From Cryptosporangium minutisporangium (lineage in GTDB: Bacteria > Actinomycetota > Actinomycetes > Mycobacteriales > Cryptosporangiaceae), in NCBI RefSeq assembly GCF_039536245.1, contig NZ_BAAAYN010000034.1, forward strand, positions 1 to 61,881: 61,881 nt of DNA, given 5' to 3'. The notes under the pieces were generated by a model that ran no database searches, was not told the origin of the DNA, and worked only from the letters and a program-made list of their open reading frames with translations. The position numbers and the translations under genes were made by a program. Below, piece after piece: positions 1 to 8,123 of this stretch. Position 1 is the stretch's first letter. Each line of letters begins with the position of its first letter.

Positions 1-1
1 C

Positions 2-385
2 AGGATCAAGGGGCAAGACCCGGCGATTGACCAATGGGGCGGCACGCTGATCGGCGACGGCACGATCCTCGATGACTACGACCGTGCTTGCCAGGTGGAG
101 GATGGGCTTGGGGTGATCAGCAACGGTCCGCAAGCCCTCGCGCTGGTGCTCGCCGACGAACCCGCTCTGACCTGTTACCTGGCTGAGCGGAACATTCTCG
201 TTCGCTGGCTCGCCGCAGACTCGGCCGCTGAATTGATCGGCGCCGCCACGGACGTCCTCGATGATCCCGACGCCGAGTGGGAAGAGTGCGGGGTCTGGGA
301 GACGGGTTGGCGTCGTCCAACTCGTTCCAGGCAGCTAACTCTCAGCGGCATGACAGTGCTTTGGTCCGTGTTCGACGCACGGTAA
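2..385 (+). CDS. Imm21-like immunity protein, 5' end cut by window
   Basis: The frame is open from the first bases of the window to a TAA at 383-385, so the true start lies to the left. A GTG at 95 is an internal possibility, but the residues before it already look family-like: a WGG motif, then DYDRAC, then DGLGVI. Further on come LADEPALTCYL and VRWLAADSAAELI. This order matches my memory of the Imm21 family of polymorphic-toxin immunity proteins, small cytoplasmic proteins thought to bind and neutralise a cognate toxin. No toxin gene is visible, but it could lie left of the window. The last 25 residues fit less well, so the C-terminus may have diverged. The local base composition is less GC-rich than the rest of the window, consistent with transferred DNA. 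Confidence 0.6.
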   Translation, partial: RIKGQDPAIDQWGGTLIGDGTILDDYDRACQVEDGLGVISNGPQALALVLADEPALTCYLAERNILVRWLAADSAAELIGAATDVLDDPDAEWEECGVWETGWRRPTRSRQLTLSGMTVLWSVFDAR

Positions 386-468
386 ATATGGATGCTGAGT
401 GATGGAGTGATGACCGCAGGAGCAACTAAGCGCGAGAGATGCGAGCGGAAGGTCACTACATTGGCGGA

Positions 469-741
469 ATGACTGACGGATGGGAAGCTCGGATGGCGGC
501 TCGTGCTAACCGCCGGGCGGAGGAGGGAATCGCCCAGAGGCGTCGATTCCTACGACCTGACCGGGACGGGCACATCGGCCATCACTTCCATCGAACCGTG
601 GCCGGCACGGAGTGCTCGTGCGGCAGCGATTTCCAAGACGCCTGCTACGCCGGAGCCGACGAGACTCAAGCATGGTGGGATCTTCAGCGGTGCACAGCGT
701 GTGGTCGGCCGGGCGTAGTCCTCGACGGCGAAGCGCACTGA
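469..741 (+). CDS. Small hypothetical protein with zinc-ribbon-like cysteines
   Basis: A 90-residue protein starting MTDGWEARMAARANRR. The N-terminal third is an Arg/Ala-rich, probably helical segment. The C-terminal half holds a CSCG motif, then a further Cys, then a CTACG motif, which together could bind one zinc ion. I recall small actinobacterial hypothetical proteins that begin in the same way and carry a CSCG followed by a CxxCG, so I chose the ATG at 469 over the one at 439. Neither start has a strong Shine-Dalgarno site. Function is unknown. It lies between the Imm21-like gene and a second orphan, in the lower-GC left end. Confidence 0.55.
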   Translation: MTDGWEARMAARANRRAEEGIAQRRRFLRPDRDGHIGHHFHRTVAGTECSCGSDFQDACYAGADETQAWWDLQRCTACGRPGVVLDGEAH

Positions 742-974
742 CGGCCGCAGGGCCCCTGCGCGGATGTCCTTCAGTCCCTGCACGATGGCGCTCCGCCGAC
801 GCTGTCGGCAGAGCGGCTCGAACTCGTGCTGCGAGCACCCGATCGGGTTGCCGGCACCAACTCGGAACTGTCGCAGACAGCGGCACGTCTGGCTGGCATC
901 ACTCCGACGGCGTCGGACGACAGTCGCGGCCATGCGCTGCCTGCGGCAGAACAGTGCGTTGGCAGCACCGAGCG

Positions 975-1604
975 TCAGAACGGCACCTCCCAAGGAACCA
1001 TCCGCATGTGGGATCGGCCGAGAATGCGGCTCAAGTCGCCCTGGGGCGTGCGGTGGACCGGCACCGACTGCGATAAGAGCCGCGTCAGCGCGCGCGGTTC
1101 CTCGTTGTCGAGGCCGGTGAGCCGCAGCAGTGTATCGACGTCGTCCGTACTGACCGACTGATCGGACTCGAAAACCTTCAGGGCCTTCGTCAACTCCGCC
1201 TCGGAGACGAACATCGCCGTGTCCGCGCAGTCGTCCATCCACCATTCGATGGTGACCGTGTCGCCAGACAGCCAGCGCACGGCCTCGCGCAGCAGCTCAG
1301 CGGATTCGGACAGCGAGGCGGAGAACCTGTGGTCGAGCACCGGCACGGAAGCATAGAGATTGGTGAGCGCGCGCTGCCGGGAGGTGAGCACGGTGGCAGC
1401 CGCGTTTCGGTTCTGGCTGCCGCCCAAGTCCAGTCCGTCGGAGATTCTGCGCACGTCGTCGAGTCGGAACATCGCCAGCCAGAGCAGCGGAGTAGCCCCG
1501 ACACCGCGGGCCAGGATGTGTTCCTCCGCCTCGAAGTCCTCGTATGACTCCGAGGGGTATACGTCTGCATAGGGGCTGATGCAGAGGATCGGCTCGGGTC
1601 TCAC
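975..1604 (-). CDS. Hypothetical protein (unrecognised)
   Basis: The frame can be opened as far as 1724, but the first 40 residues of that version look like random arginine/alanine translation. Starting at the GTG at 1604 gives a 209-residue protein that begins with RPEPILCISPYADV and reads like a normal soluble acidic protein. It contains an acidic DFEAEEH stretch, a hydrophobic LLWLAMF segment too short to be a clear membrane anchor, and many alpha-helical heptads. No signal peptide or catalytic motif is recognisable. Its place next to an Imm21-like gene and a transposase remnant would fit an accessory cargo or immunity gene, but that is only context. No Shine-Dalgarno site settles the start. 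Confidence 0.45.
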   Translation of the reverse strand: MRPEPILCISPYADVYPSESYEDFEAEEHILARGVGATPLLWLAMFRLDDVRRISDGLDLGGSQNRNAAATVLTSRQRALTNLYASVPVLDHRFSASLSESAELLREAVRWLSGDTVTIEWWMDDCADTAMFVSEAELTKALKVFESDQSVSTDDVDTLLRLTGLDNEEPRALTRLLSQSVPVHRTPQGDLSRILGRSHMRMVPWEVPF

Positions 1605-1757
1605 GCACGGGAGCCTAAGCGAGGGGCTCGCGTATCCATCCGGCCGATCGATCCGCGCCACGCAGGAGCAACCAACGACGCCGCGCGCGGCTGCGGACCA
1701 AGCTGGCCTCAGGGGCGCCCTCATGCGCGGCTTGAGGATGGCGTTGGCGGCAATAGC

Positions 1758-2068
1758 TCACTTCGTTGCGAAGTTCCATTGCGCGGGTAGTGCGCTCTCG
1801 CAGAGCGCGCAGGTGAAGTCTTCGTCGCGCACGATGTTGCGCTCCAGCAGCCGGTTGCGGCGCCGCAGCTCACGCAGCTCCGCGGCCTGATCGGTGGTGA
1901 CGCCGGGCTTCACGCCGTCCTCGACGTCGGCCTGACGCATCCACTTCGACAGCGTCATCTCATGGACCCCGAAGTCCCGCGCGACCTGGGCGAGGGTCAC
2001 ACCCGGACTCGATTCCGGGCGACCCGGACGACGTCCTCACGGAACTCACGGGGATACGGCTTCGGCAC
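1758..2068 (-). pseudogene. IS3-family transposase OrfA remnant, frameshifted
   Basis: Reading leftward from a GTG at 2068, which follows an AAGGA-like site, the translation begins VPKPYPREFREDVVRVARNR, the usual start of IS3-family OrfA. It then hits a TGA near 2000 because one base has been lost. The next frame continues with TLAQVARDFGVHEMTLSKWM and the typical DGVKPGVT and LRELRRRNRLLE helix. After that the sequence departs from OrfA and stops at 1758, so the 3' end is also lost. No OrfB (DDE integrase) follows. In a live element OrfA supplies the helix-turn-helix and leucine zipper of the OrfAB transposase. This is a dead fragment. Confidence 0.75.
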
Positions 2069-2629
2069 AGCGACATCCTTCCAGCCCGGCCCACGGCCAA
2101 GCGATCTCAGATGTCACAGATCCGTGCAGCAGCCCCATACGCTTCCTGACCGACTGACTGCTGCGTACGGTCGGGTCGATCGTTTCGGTACGTTCGGCTG
2201 TGGCTCTGTCGATGCGAGCTGGCAGCGCTTGCAGGCGAATTTCGACAGTCGCTTGATCGGCGTGGCACCGAGAAAGATCGATGAGAAACAGCAGCGCTCA
2301 GCGTGTCGGAGCTGTGGTCCCACCGTTGTCCGGCCAGCTGATTGTCGGTCACTGACGGTCACCGGGCGCGAGATTCGAACAGCCTAGGTGCGGCATCGGA
2401 CGTTTGCGAACGCGATCGATATCCCTTCGGTCGACGTCGGATGGCTGTATCCCGGCCCGTCAATACAGCCGTATGACGTCGCCGTCAGCGAGCCGGACTC
2501 CACGAGACCGGCTCGGGGGCCGGGCGCCATCGACGCTGTGCGCTGACAGCGGCTACTTGTGAAAGTTGCGGGTGTCGCTGCAGATCAGGAGACGATTTCC
2601 GATCGCCGTGCCGTAAGGAGTCGTCAGGT
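2069..2629. other. Gene-free stretch beside the transposase remnant
   Basis: About 560 bases without a convincing gene. Open frames exist on both strands but their translations are low-complexity Ser/Arg/Cys text. At 2352-2380, on the minus strand, there is a tract resembling the 3' end of a tRNA (GTTCGAAT followed by CTCGC), without a complete cloverleaf. Base composition is below the window average. It probably holds decayed mobile-element sequence. Confidence 0.4.
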
Positions 2630-3742
2630 CTACCGGGCGGGCCAGTGCCACGGCGGCTCGTCGAGCCGGCCCTGTCCCTCGATGCAGGTTTCTCCGAGGT
2701 CTTTGATCAATTCGACCCTGGTCAGCTGGGTCGTGCTGGCGTCCAACGCGTTCAGCAGGGCGCGGGAGTGGCTGATCACCAGAACTTGGGTACGGGTCGC
2801 GCCGGTGACGATCAGCCCGGCCAGCGGCCGCAGCAGGTCAGGGTGCAGGCTGGCTTCCGGCTCGTTGAGCACCAGGAGCGCGGGCGGACGTGGGCTCAGC
2901 AGCGCCGCGGCCCACATCAGGTACCGCAGCGTGCCATCCGACAACTCCGCCGCGCCCAATGGCCGAAGAAGGCCTGGTTGACCGAGCCGCAACTCGAACC
3001 GCCCACCGTCGGCACCGATCGCCAGTCCACTACCGGGGAACGCTTCGCCGATCGCGGCCTCCAGCGCGTCTTTGTCCCCGATCTCCTGGATCGTCTGAAG
3101 CGCCGCGGCCAGATCCGCACCGTCCGGGCCGAGCACCGGTGTCCGGGTGCCGATCTGCGCCTGCCGAGCCGGCGCGTCGGCGTCGGTACGCAGATGGTCA
3201 TAGAAGCGCCACGACCGGATCCGCTCCCGAAGCGTGAGGATCTCCGGCGCGTGCTGCGGGTCGGTGTACTCGCTGAGCATGCTGTCGTAGAGGGCCAGCG
3301 CACCAGGCACTGACCGCCAGGAACCTCCGTCCCGGAGACGTAGCGCGGTGTTCGCGCGGTCGGCCAGCAGGGCGGCCGGCCGCAAAAACGGGCCCGACCA
3401 GATCACTTCGCGTTTGATCTCCGGATCCAGGGCAAACGCGGAGCCAGAGGGCAGGGGCAGGCCGAAATCAATCGCATAGCCGAACTCGTCACCGGCGAAG
3501 CCCAGCCGCAGGCCGACCGGGCCGCGGGTCTCCGGCCCCGCCCACAGCGTGGAGGCCAGGCCACCTTCGCGGGCCAGCGCGGCGACCGCGCCGTTGCGGG
3601 CGCAGTCCGCCAGCAGCCGAAGAGCCCGGTACAGGCTCGACTTACCGCTGCCGTTGGCCCCCGTCACGACCGTCAGGCAGCCCAGGCCCACCACCATGCG
3701 CCGCAGCGACCGGTAATTCTGCACGGCCAGGGTCGTGATCAC
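2630..3742 (-). CDS. AAA family ATPase (AAA_21 / COG4637-like)
   Basis: A 370-residue ABC-type ATPase domain protein. The N-terminus ITTLAVQNYRSLRR is the usual first strand of AAA_21 ATPases. A Walker A motif GANGSGKSS follows at residues 28-36. Near residue 295 is LLVLNEPEASLHPDLL, the Walker B and switch region, with Asn where many relatives have Asp; as I recall this Asn is common in this subfamily. A SHSRALLNAL switch-histidine motif follows. The domain between the motifs is the insert typical of predicted ATPases related to RecF and OLD. It stands alone, with no nuclease or effector partner. Such orphans occur in defence islands and also as housekeeping genes of unknown role. The ATG at 3742 is well placed. 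Confidence 0.8.
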   Translation of the reverse strand: MITTLAVQNYRSLRRMVVGLGCLTVVTGANGSGKSSLYRALRLLADCARNGAVAALAREGGLASTLWAGPETRGPVGLRLGFAGDEFGYAIDFGLPLPSGSAFALDPEIKREVIWSGPFLRPAALLADRANTALRLRDGGSWRSVPGALALYDSMLSEYTDPQHAPEILTLRERIRSWRFYDHLRTDADAPARQAQIGTRTPVLGPDGADLAAALQTIQEIGDKDALEAAIGEAFPGSGLAIGADGGRFELRLGQPGLLRPLGAAELSDGTLRYLMWAAALLSPRPPALLVLNEPEASLHPDLLRPLAGLIVTGATRTQVLVISHSRALLNALDASTTQLTRVELIKDLGETCIEGQGRLDEPPWHWPAR

Positions 3743-3955
3743 GCGTCCAGGCTAGGAGGCCCCACGAAGGGCTGCCTGCCTGGCACCGGGCGCTGCACGC
3801 CTACCGACGCTGACGCGACGCGCGACCGGCGGCAGGGGGCGTCCGCCCTAATAGCTCTACGCACGCCGCCCGATAACTCACCGTTACGACCGGGCGGCTG
3901 TCCGACACTCGCTGTGTTCCGTGCTTGCCGCCGGTCAAGGACGCACCATGATGCG

Positions 3956-4336
3956 GTGGGCAACGGAGGAACGTTTGATCGGATTGAGCGACGTGCAGCG
4001 AATCGCGCGTGGCGGCAACTGCCGGCGAGCGTGCGAGCCGAGGTCGTGAGGCGGTCGAATGGCGGGGAGGTGCACCCCGACCCGGAAGTGGCAGCCGTCG
4101 CTGAGCGTTGGTCGCGAGCGAACCTAGAGCGGTGGTGGAATCGTTGGCCTCGATGGCTTCTGTCTCTAGTGGGCGTCGCGCTCTTCGTCGCCGGTTACAT
4201 GGTGGGAGATGGGCTCTCCCGAACGCTGCTGAGCGGTGCCGGTGGGGTGATCACTGTCTTTGGACTGCTGGGCGTGAATCGTCTCGCAATGGCCCAGATC
4301 GCACGAGCCGCCGACCGTCACCGTCCTAGCCACTGA
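3956..4336 (+). CDS. Small two-helix membrane protein, hypothetical
   Basis: Starting at the GTG at 3956 gives 126 residues; the same frame opens at a GTG at 3914. The N-terminal half is basic and helical, with ANRAWRQLPASVRAEVVRR and then HPDPEVA. A WWNRWPRW stretch leads into two hydrophobic segments, LLSLVGVALFVAGYMVG and LLSGAGGVITVFGLLG, that look like a membrane hairpin. The protein ends in a short polar tail. I recall similar actinobacterial proteins with a RAWRALP..VR.EV motif and HPDP, but no function is known. A GGAGGAA lies inside the coding region, so the true start is uncertain. Confidence 0.5.
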   Translation: MGNGGTFDRIERRAANRAWRQLPASVRAEVVRRSNGGEVHPDPEVAAVAERWSRANLERWWNRWPRWLLSLVGVALFVAGYMVGDGLSRTLLSGAGGVITVFGLLGVNRLAMAQIARAADRHRPSH

Positions 4337-4734
4337 CCGCGCCGAGCCGCCCAGATGAGTGATTAACCCATCGCGGCATGATCGGACGTTCGCCCGGCCG
4401 TCGAAAGTGCGGCGGTCGGGTGAGCAGGGTCGCGGCGATGATCGCGTCCGAGATCCGGCACTGGTCGCGGTAGAAGCGGTGCCGGTCGAGGTTCTTGCGG
4501 GGTGGGTCGTAGCGCATGGTCGCTCGCGGGTCGGCGTGGCGGGCCGCGAATCTCGGCTACCGCCGACCGGTGGTCCAAGCCGCTCTCCCCATTGGCCCGG
4601 CCGCGGATCGCGGTGCCGATGTACGAGGAGGGTCGGAGCCGGGGGTGGCCAATGATCTTCGATCTGGGGCAACCGGATGCCTGCGGCCGTCCGTCTTAGT
4701 CGGGACCTGCCCGTCGGGGACCGGAGGAAGCGGC
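4337..4734. other. Gene-free stretch upstream of the sigma factor
   Basis: Almost 400 bases with no convincing gene. On the minus strand a 63-codon frame at 4326-4517 contains the phrase ISDAIIAATLL, vaguely like the C-terminal half of a PIN-domain toxin, but it lacks the acidic active site. The sigma-factor frame is open leftwards to 4516 but the translation there is not protein-like. The promoter of the sigma operon should lie here; no element stands out. Confidence 0.35.
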
Positions 4735-5259
4735 GTGCGTGAGAAGCCGGGCGATGCGTACCAGAGGTACGTCGAAGCCCGCTTAGGCATGTTCCAACGC
4801 TTGGCCTACATGCTCTGCCAGGACCGAACTCGGGCTGACGATCTGGTCCAGGACGCCTTGGAACGGCTGTACCTGAAGTGGGAGAAGGCGGACGACGCTC
4901 GCAACACCGACGCGTACGCGCGCACGATCCTGGTGCGTGTCTTCCTGAGCGAGCGTCGGACACCGTGGGCGCGGCGGGTGGTGCTGGTCGATCGGCTGCC
5001 GGACTCGGCCGCAGCGACCGGGCCCGACACCGTGTCGGCGGTGGCGGTCCGCGGCGCACTCGCGCGGCTGGCTCCGAGGCAGCGCGCGGTGCTCGTGCTG
5101 CGCTACTTCTCCGATCTCTCGGTCGACGAGGTCGCCGAGACGCTGGGGTGCTCCCCGGGGACGGTCAAGAGCCAGACGTCGAAAGGACTGGCGACGCTGC
5201 GCCGCGCGCTACCCGATTTCGAGGCCGCGCCGCAATCCGGGCTGAGGACGAGGAGCTGA
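4735..5259 (+). CDS. SigE family RNA polymerase sigma factor
   Basis: A 174-residue ECF-type sigma factor. Region 2 runs from about residue 8 to 75, with YRRYVEA-like YQRYVEAR, the helix ADDLVQDALERLYLKW, and an RT..R.FLSERR stretch. Region 4 covers about residues 105-160, with LAPRQRAVLVLRYFSDLS, DEVAETLGCSPGTVKSQTSK as the helix-turn-helix, and a short tail. Length and motifs match the SASP/SigE subgroup common in actinomycetes. The GTG at 4735 was chosen because GGAGGAAGC lies seven bases upstream; longer versions in this frame add non-protein-like sequence. The next gene starts two bases after the stop and is probably its partner regulator. Target promoters are unknown. Confidence 0.88.
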   Translation: MREKPGDAYQRYVEARLGMFQRLAYMLCQDRTRADDLVQDALERLYLKWEKADDARNTDAYARTILVRVFLSERRTPWARRVVLVDRLPDSAAATGPDTVSAVAVRGALARLAPRQRAVLVLRYFSDLSVDEVAETLGCSPGTVKSQTSKGLATLRRALPDFEAAPQSGLRTRS

Positions 5260-5261
5260 CG

Positions 5262-6311
5262 ATGGACGAGACGACCACCCGACTCCTCTTTCACCAGGTG
5301 TCCGCCGACGCGCCGGTGCCGGCCGTCGTCGACCTGGGCAAGATCGTCCGCCGCGCGGAGCGCAAGCGCCGCCGCCACCGGCGCTGGGCCGCTGCGGCGG
5401 CCGCCGTCAGCGTGCTCGTCCTGACCTCGGCGGTGGCGTTGGTGGCGACCGGCGCCGATCGGACACAGCCACTGGCCCGACCCGTCGGTCCTTCCCAGGG
5501 GCCTAATCTGACCACCGCGCCCACCGCGTTCGACCCGCTCCGGAATGCGATCCGGGTCAACTGGCTACCGACCGAGCTGCCCTACCTCACCCAGGGCGTC
5601 AGCCGCACCGAGGCGTCGTTCACCGCGTCGCACAGGGATGGGGAGATGGAGTACTGGGTGCGGCTGGCGGCGCGCGGCCACACCACCGACTTCGATCTGG
5701 AGTTCACGCCGAAAATGGGCGCGACGTCCGTCGAAGGTCCGGAGATCAACGGCGAGCCGAGTCGGTGGTACAGCGCGGGAACGAAGCGGCGCGAGCTGCG
5801 TTGGCAGTGGGCGCCGGGCGCGGAGGGCCGCGTCACCCTCGACGACCAGCCGGACGCGCTGGACATCGCGGTGCGGATCGCCAAGTCCGCCCACGTCACC
5901 GAGACTGCGCTGCGTCTGCCCTACACGGTCGACCTCCCGCCCTCCTACCGGGCGCTGCAGAACGGCTTCGGGACTCGTCGGGAGGAGCTCCGCGCGTATG
6001 ACATGACGTTCCAAGACTCGGCCACCGGCTCGATCATCGGTATCGGCACCGCGTCGAACACTATGACGCTTGACTTCGAGCCGAACACCGTGATCAGCAA
6101 TCGGCCCGGGCAGACGAAACAGGACGGGGAGTTCGCCCGGCTGCGGATCCGGCAGCCCACCGTGCAGTTCGAGATCAGTTGCAATGACCGGCCGAAGACC
6201 GCAGGGAGCGTCGTCGCAGCCACGAAGAGGTGCCGGGCGGTCGCCGAGTCGATCACGCTGGTCGCCGACCCGCTCGACTGGGAGGACTGGCCCGAGGCCA
6301 CCGTGCGCTGA
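5262..6311 (+). CDS. Putative membrane-anchored anti-sigma/sensor protein
   Basis: 349 residues. A cytoplasmic N-terminus of about 45 residues starts MDETTTRLLFHQVSADAP and ends in a strongly basic RRAERKRRRHRR stretch. One membrane helix follows at about residues 46-66. The remaining 280 residues would be outside the cell and contain no motif I recognise; two Cys residues near the end (ISCNDR and KRCRAV) could form a disulfide. The gene sits two bases after the sigma-factor stop with its own AGGAG site, which is the usual arrangement for a sigma factor and its membrane regulator. No zinc-binding anti-sigma HxxxCxxC motif is present, so the anti-sigma role is inferred from position and topology only. 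Confidence 0.65.
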   Translation: MDETTTRLLFHQVSADAPVPAVVDLGKIVRRAERKRRRHRRWAAAAAAVSVLVLTSAVALVATGADRTQPLARPVGPSQGPNLTTAPTAFDPLRNAIRVNWLPTELPYLTQGVSRTEASFTASHRDGEMEYWVRLAARGHTTDFDLEFTPKMGATSVEGPEINGEPSRWYSAGTKRRELRWQWAPGAEGRVTLDDQPDALDIAVRIAKSAHVTETALRLPYTVDLPPSYRALQNGFGTRREELRAYDMTFQDSATGSIIGIGTASNTMTLDFEPNTVISNRPGQTKQDGEFARLRIRQPTVQFEISCNDRPKTAGSVVAATKRCRAVAESITLVADPLDWEDWPEATVR

Positions 6312-6905
6312 AACCCCGCCGCGCCAGCTCCTCACCAGCTTTTCGGGCACCGCTCGGACCGCTAGGCCCGCCGACGTCGACGCCACGCCAGTCATCGCGA
6401 TCCGTTGACCCGAGAATGCTCCCAGGTCGCGTCGGAAGCGCCTGGAACTGGTGCGGCAAAGCATCGCGGCACGAGAGGTCGTGCCTCGGCCTCGATCCCC
6501 GGATGTGCTCGCGCGCAACTCGTTGCTGTTTCGCGTCGCTCAAACAGCAACGAGTTGTCCTCCGGTAAGCGTCCCGTTCGGGCTTCGCTGTCGTCGGCCG
6601 CCGTGAACAGCGACCAGCGCGGATTTCCGGGAATCGTCGAGTTCCGAATTGGTGGCCCATCAGAAACGCACTCACCTCGGCACGACAGGTCGCCTCCGTT
6701 TCGACTGATTGCTCTGGGCAGAACATCCGACTCTCGGCAAGAGCGGATGGGTTCGCGCGGAATGGCGCCCTACCGGCGCACAAGACGTGGCCAGACGCCT
6801 ACTACTCGGCAAATCGGTCAGCACCACGGCGCCGCCGTGTCCTCACGTCAACCAGCGACACCCGCACGCGGCACCGGCCCGCCAATACCGGTGCCGCAGT
6901 CGGGC
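6312..6905. other. Gene-free intergenic region with a long perfect hairpin
   Basis: Nearly 600 bases between two convergent genes. No frame in it gives a protein-like translation. The base composition is lower in GC than its neighbours. The only marked structure is a 16-base-pair perfect inverted repeat at 6516-6557, listed separately. Confidence 0.5.
6516..6557. terminator. 16-bp perfect inverted repeat, possible bidirectional terminator
   Basis: CAACTCGTTGCTGTTT at 6516-6531 is repeated exactly in reverse complement at 6542-6557, with a 10-base loop. The stem is only about 44 % GC, unlike the GC-rich hairpins elsewhere in this window, and there is no U-tract on either side. It lies about 200 bases past the anti-sigma gene and 350 bases before the end of the convergent epoxide-hydrolase gene. 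It could be a terminator, a small-RNA structure or a remnant of a mobile element. Confidence 0.45.
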
Positions 6906-8060
6906 TCAGCGCACCTTGCTGAAGAACTCGCGGACGTCACCGACGAACAGATCCGGCGCCTCCATCGCGGCGAAGTGGCCACCACGGTCGAACTCGCTCC
7001 AATGCACGACGTTGTGCTCCCCCTCGACGGTGCGCCGGATCGACACGTCACCGGGGAACACCGCGACACCGGTCGGCACCGTGGAACGCTCACTCGCGCC
7101 CCACGCTCCGGCATGCGCGGTCTCGTAGTAGCTGTTGGCCGAGGATCCGGCGGTGCCGGTCAGCCAGTACAGCATCACGTTGGTGAGCAGCAGGTCGCGG
7201 TCCACCGCGTCCTCGGGCAGGTCGGCGGCCGGATCGGTCCACTCCTTGAACTTCTCCACGATCCAGGCCAGCTGCCCGACCGGTGAGTCGTGCAGTCCGT
7301 GCGCGAGCGTCTGCGGTCGGCTGATCTGGATCATCGCGTAGCCGGACTGCTCGGTGCGGAGGTACTCCAGGTGCGCCAGCCGCGCGCGCTCGGCGTCGGT
7401 CAGCTCAGCGATGTCGTCCGGGTCGACTTCGGTGAACGCGGACAGCCCGTTGGCGTGCACACCGACGACCTTGTCGGGGTTGAGCCGGCCGAGTCCCGGG
7501 GAGATGACCGCGCCGGTGTCGCCGCCCTGCGCGCCGTAGCGGTCGTAGCCGAGCCGGTCCATCAACTCCGCGAACGCCCTGGCCACCCGGTTGGTGTCCC
7601 AGCCGGCCTCGACCGTCGGCCCGGAGAATCCGCTGCCGGGAATCGAGGGAATCACCAGGTGGAATGCGTCGGCCGCGTCGCCGCCGTGCGCCCCGGGGTC
7701 GGTCAGCGGGCCGATGACGTGAAGGAACTCCACGATGGAGCCGGGCCAGCCGTGGGTCAGGATGAGCGGCAACGCATCCGGCTCGGGTGAGCGCACGTGC
7801 AGGAAGTGGATGTTCTGCCCGTCGATCTCGGTGGTGAACTGCGGGTACCTGTTGAGCTCCCGCTCGTGGACGCGCCAGTCGTAGCCGTCGCGCCAGTACG
7901 AGGCCAGTCCTTTCAGGTAGCTCACCGGCACCCCGCGGCTCCACCCCACACCGGGCAGGTCTGCCGCCCACCGCGTCCGAGCGAGCCGGTCGCGCAGGTC
8001 GTCCAGGTCTGCCTGCGGAATGTCGATGGTGTAGGGCCGGATCCCGTTGGTGTTCTCCAT
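6906..8060 (-). CDS. Epoxide hydrolase (microsomal EPHX1-like alpha/beta hydrolase)
   Basis: 384 residues, the usual length. The N-terminal domain begins with [22 protein letters not shown], typical of the EHN domain of EPHX1-like hydrolases. In the alpha/beta core the oxyanion-hole motif HGWPGS is at residues 103-108 and the nucleophile elbow GGDTGA puts the catalytic Asp at 181. The C-terminal [13 protein letters not shown] supplies the catalytic His. The enzyme opens epoxides with water through an ester intermediate and is probably cytoplasmic. It is divergent from a WYL regulator gene, with 63 bases between the starts, so that protein is the likely regulator. The natural substrate cannot be told from the sequence. 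Confidence 0.92.
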   Translation of the reverse strand: MENTNGIRPYTIDIPQADLDDLRDRLARTRWAADLPGVGWSRGVPVSYLKGLASYWRDGYDWRVHERELNRYPQFTTEIDGQNIHFLHVRSPEPDALPLILTHGWPGSIVEFLHVIGPLTDPGAHGGDAADAFHLVIPSIPGSGFSGPTVEAGWDTNRVARAFAELMDRLGYDRYGAQGGDTGAVISPGLGRLNPDKVVGVHANGLSAFTEVDPDDIAELTDAERARLAHLEYLRTEQSGYAMIQISRPQTLAHGLHDSPVGQLAWIVEKFKEWTDPAADLPEDAVDRDLLLTNVMLYWLTGTAGSSANSYYETAHAGAWGASERSTVPTGVAVFPGDVSIRRTVEGEHNVVHWSEFDRGGHFAAMEAPDLFVGDVREFFSKVR

Positions 8061-8123
8061 GCTTCCAACCCTAGAAGCGGGTTAGGTCAGGTTCGGTCCT
8101 AGCTGACTGGCAGACTCCCGAGT

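Noticed and set aside
742-974. Small frames between the zinc-ribbon-like gene and the next orphan
   Set aside because: All give Ser/Arg-rich, low-complexity translations with no Shine-Dalgarno site.
4326-4517. Possible PIN-domain fragment (ISDAIIAATLL)
   Set aside because: Only one weak motif, no acidic active-site residues and no start context; too little to call a pseudogene.
5565-6518. 317-codon minus-strand frame opposite the anti-sigma gene
   Set aside because: Its codon use and translation are those of an antisense shadow; the plus-strand frame has the membrane helix, a good Shine-Dalgarno site and operon context.
6405-7286. Plus-strand frame crossing the hairpin region into the epoxide hydrolase gene
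   Set aside because: No protein-like sequence and it overlaps a secure gene on the other strand.
8061-8123. Short repeats (GTCAG/CTGAC, TTAGG/CCTAG) between the epoxide hydrolase and WYL genes as an operator
   Set aside because: Arms of four to five bases with imperfect spacing are expected by chance in 63 bases; a real operator may be here but cannot be picked out.
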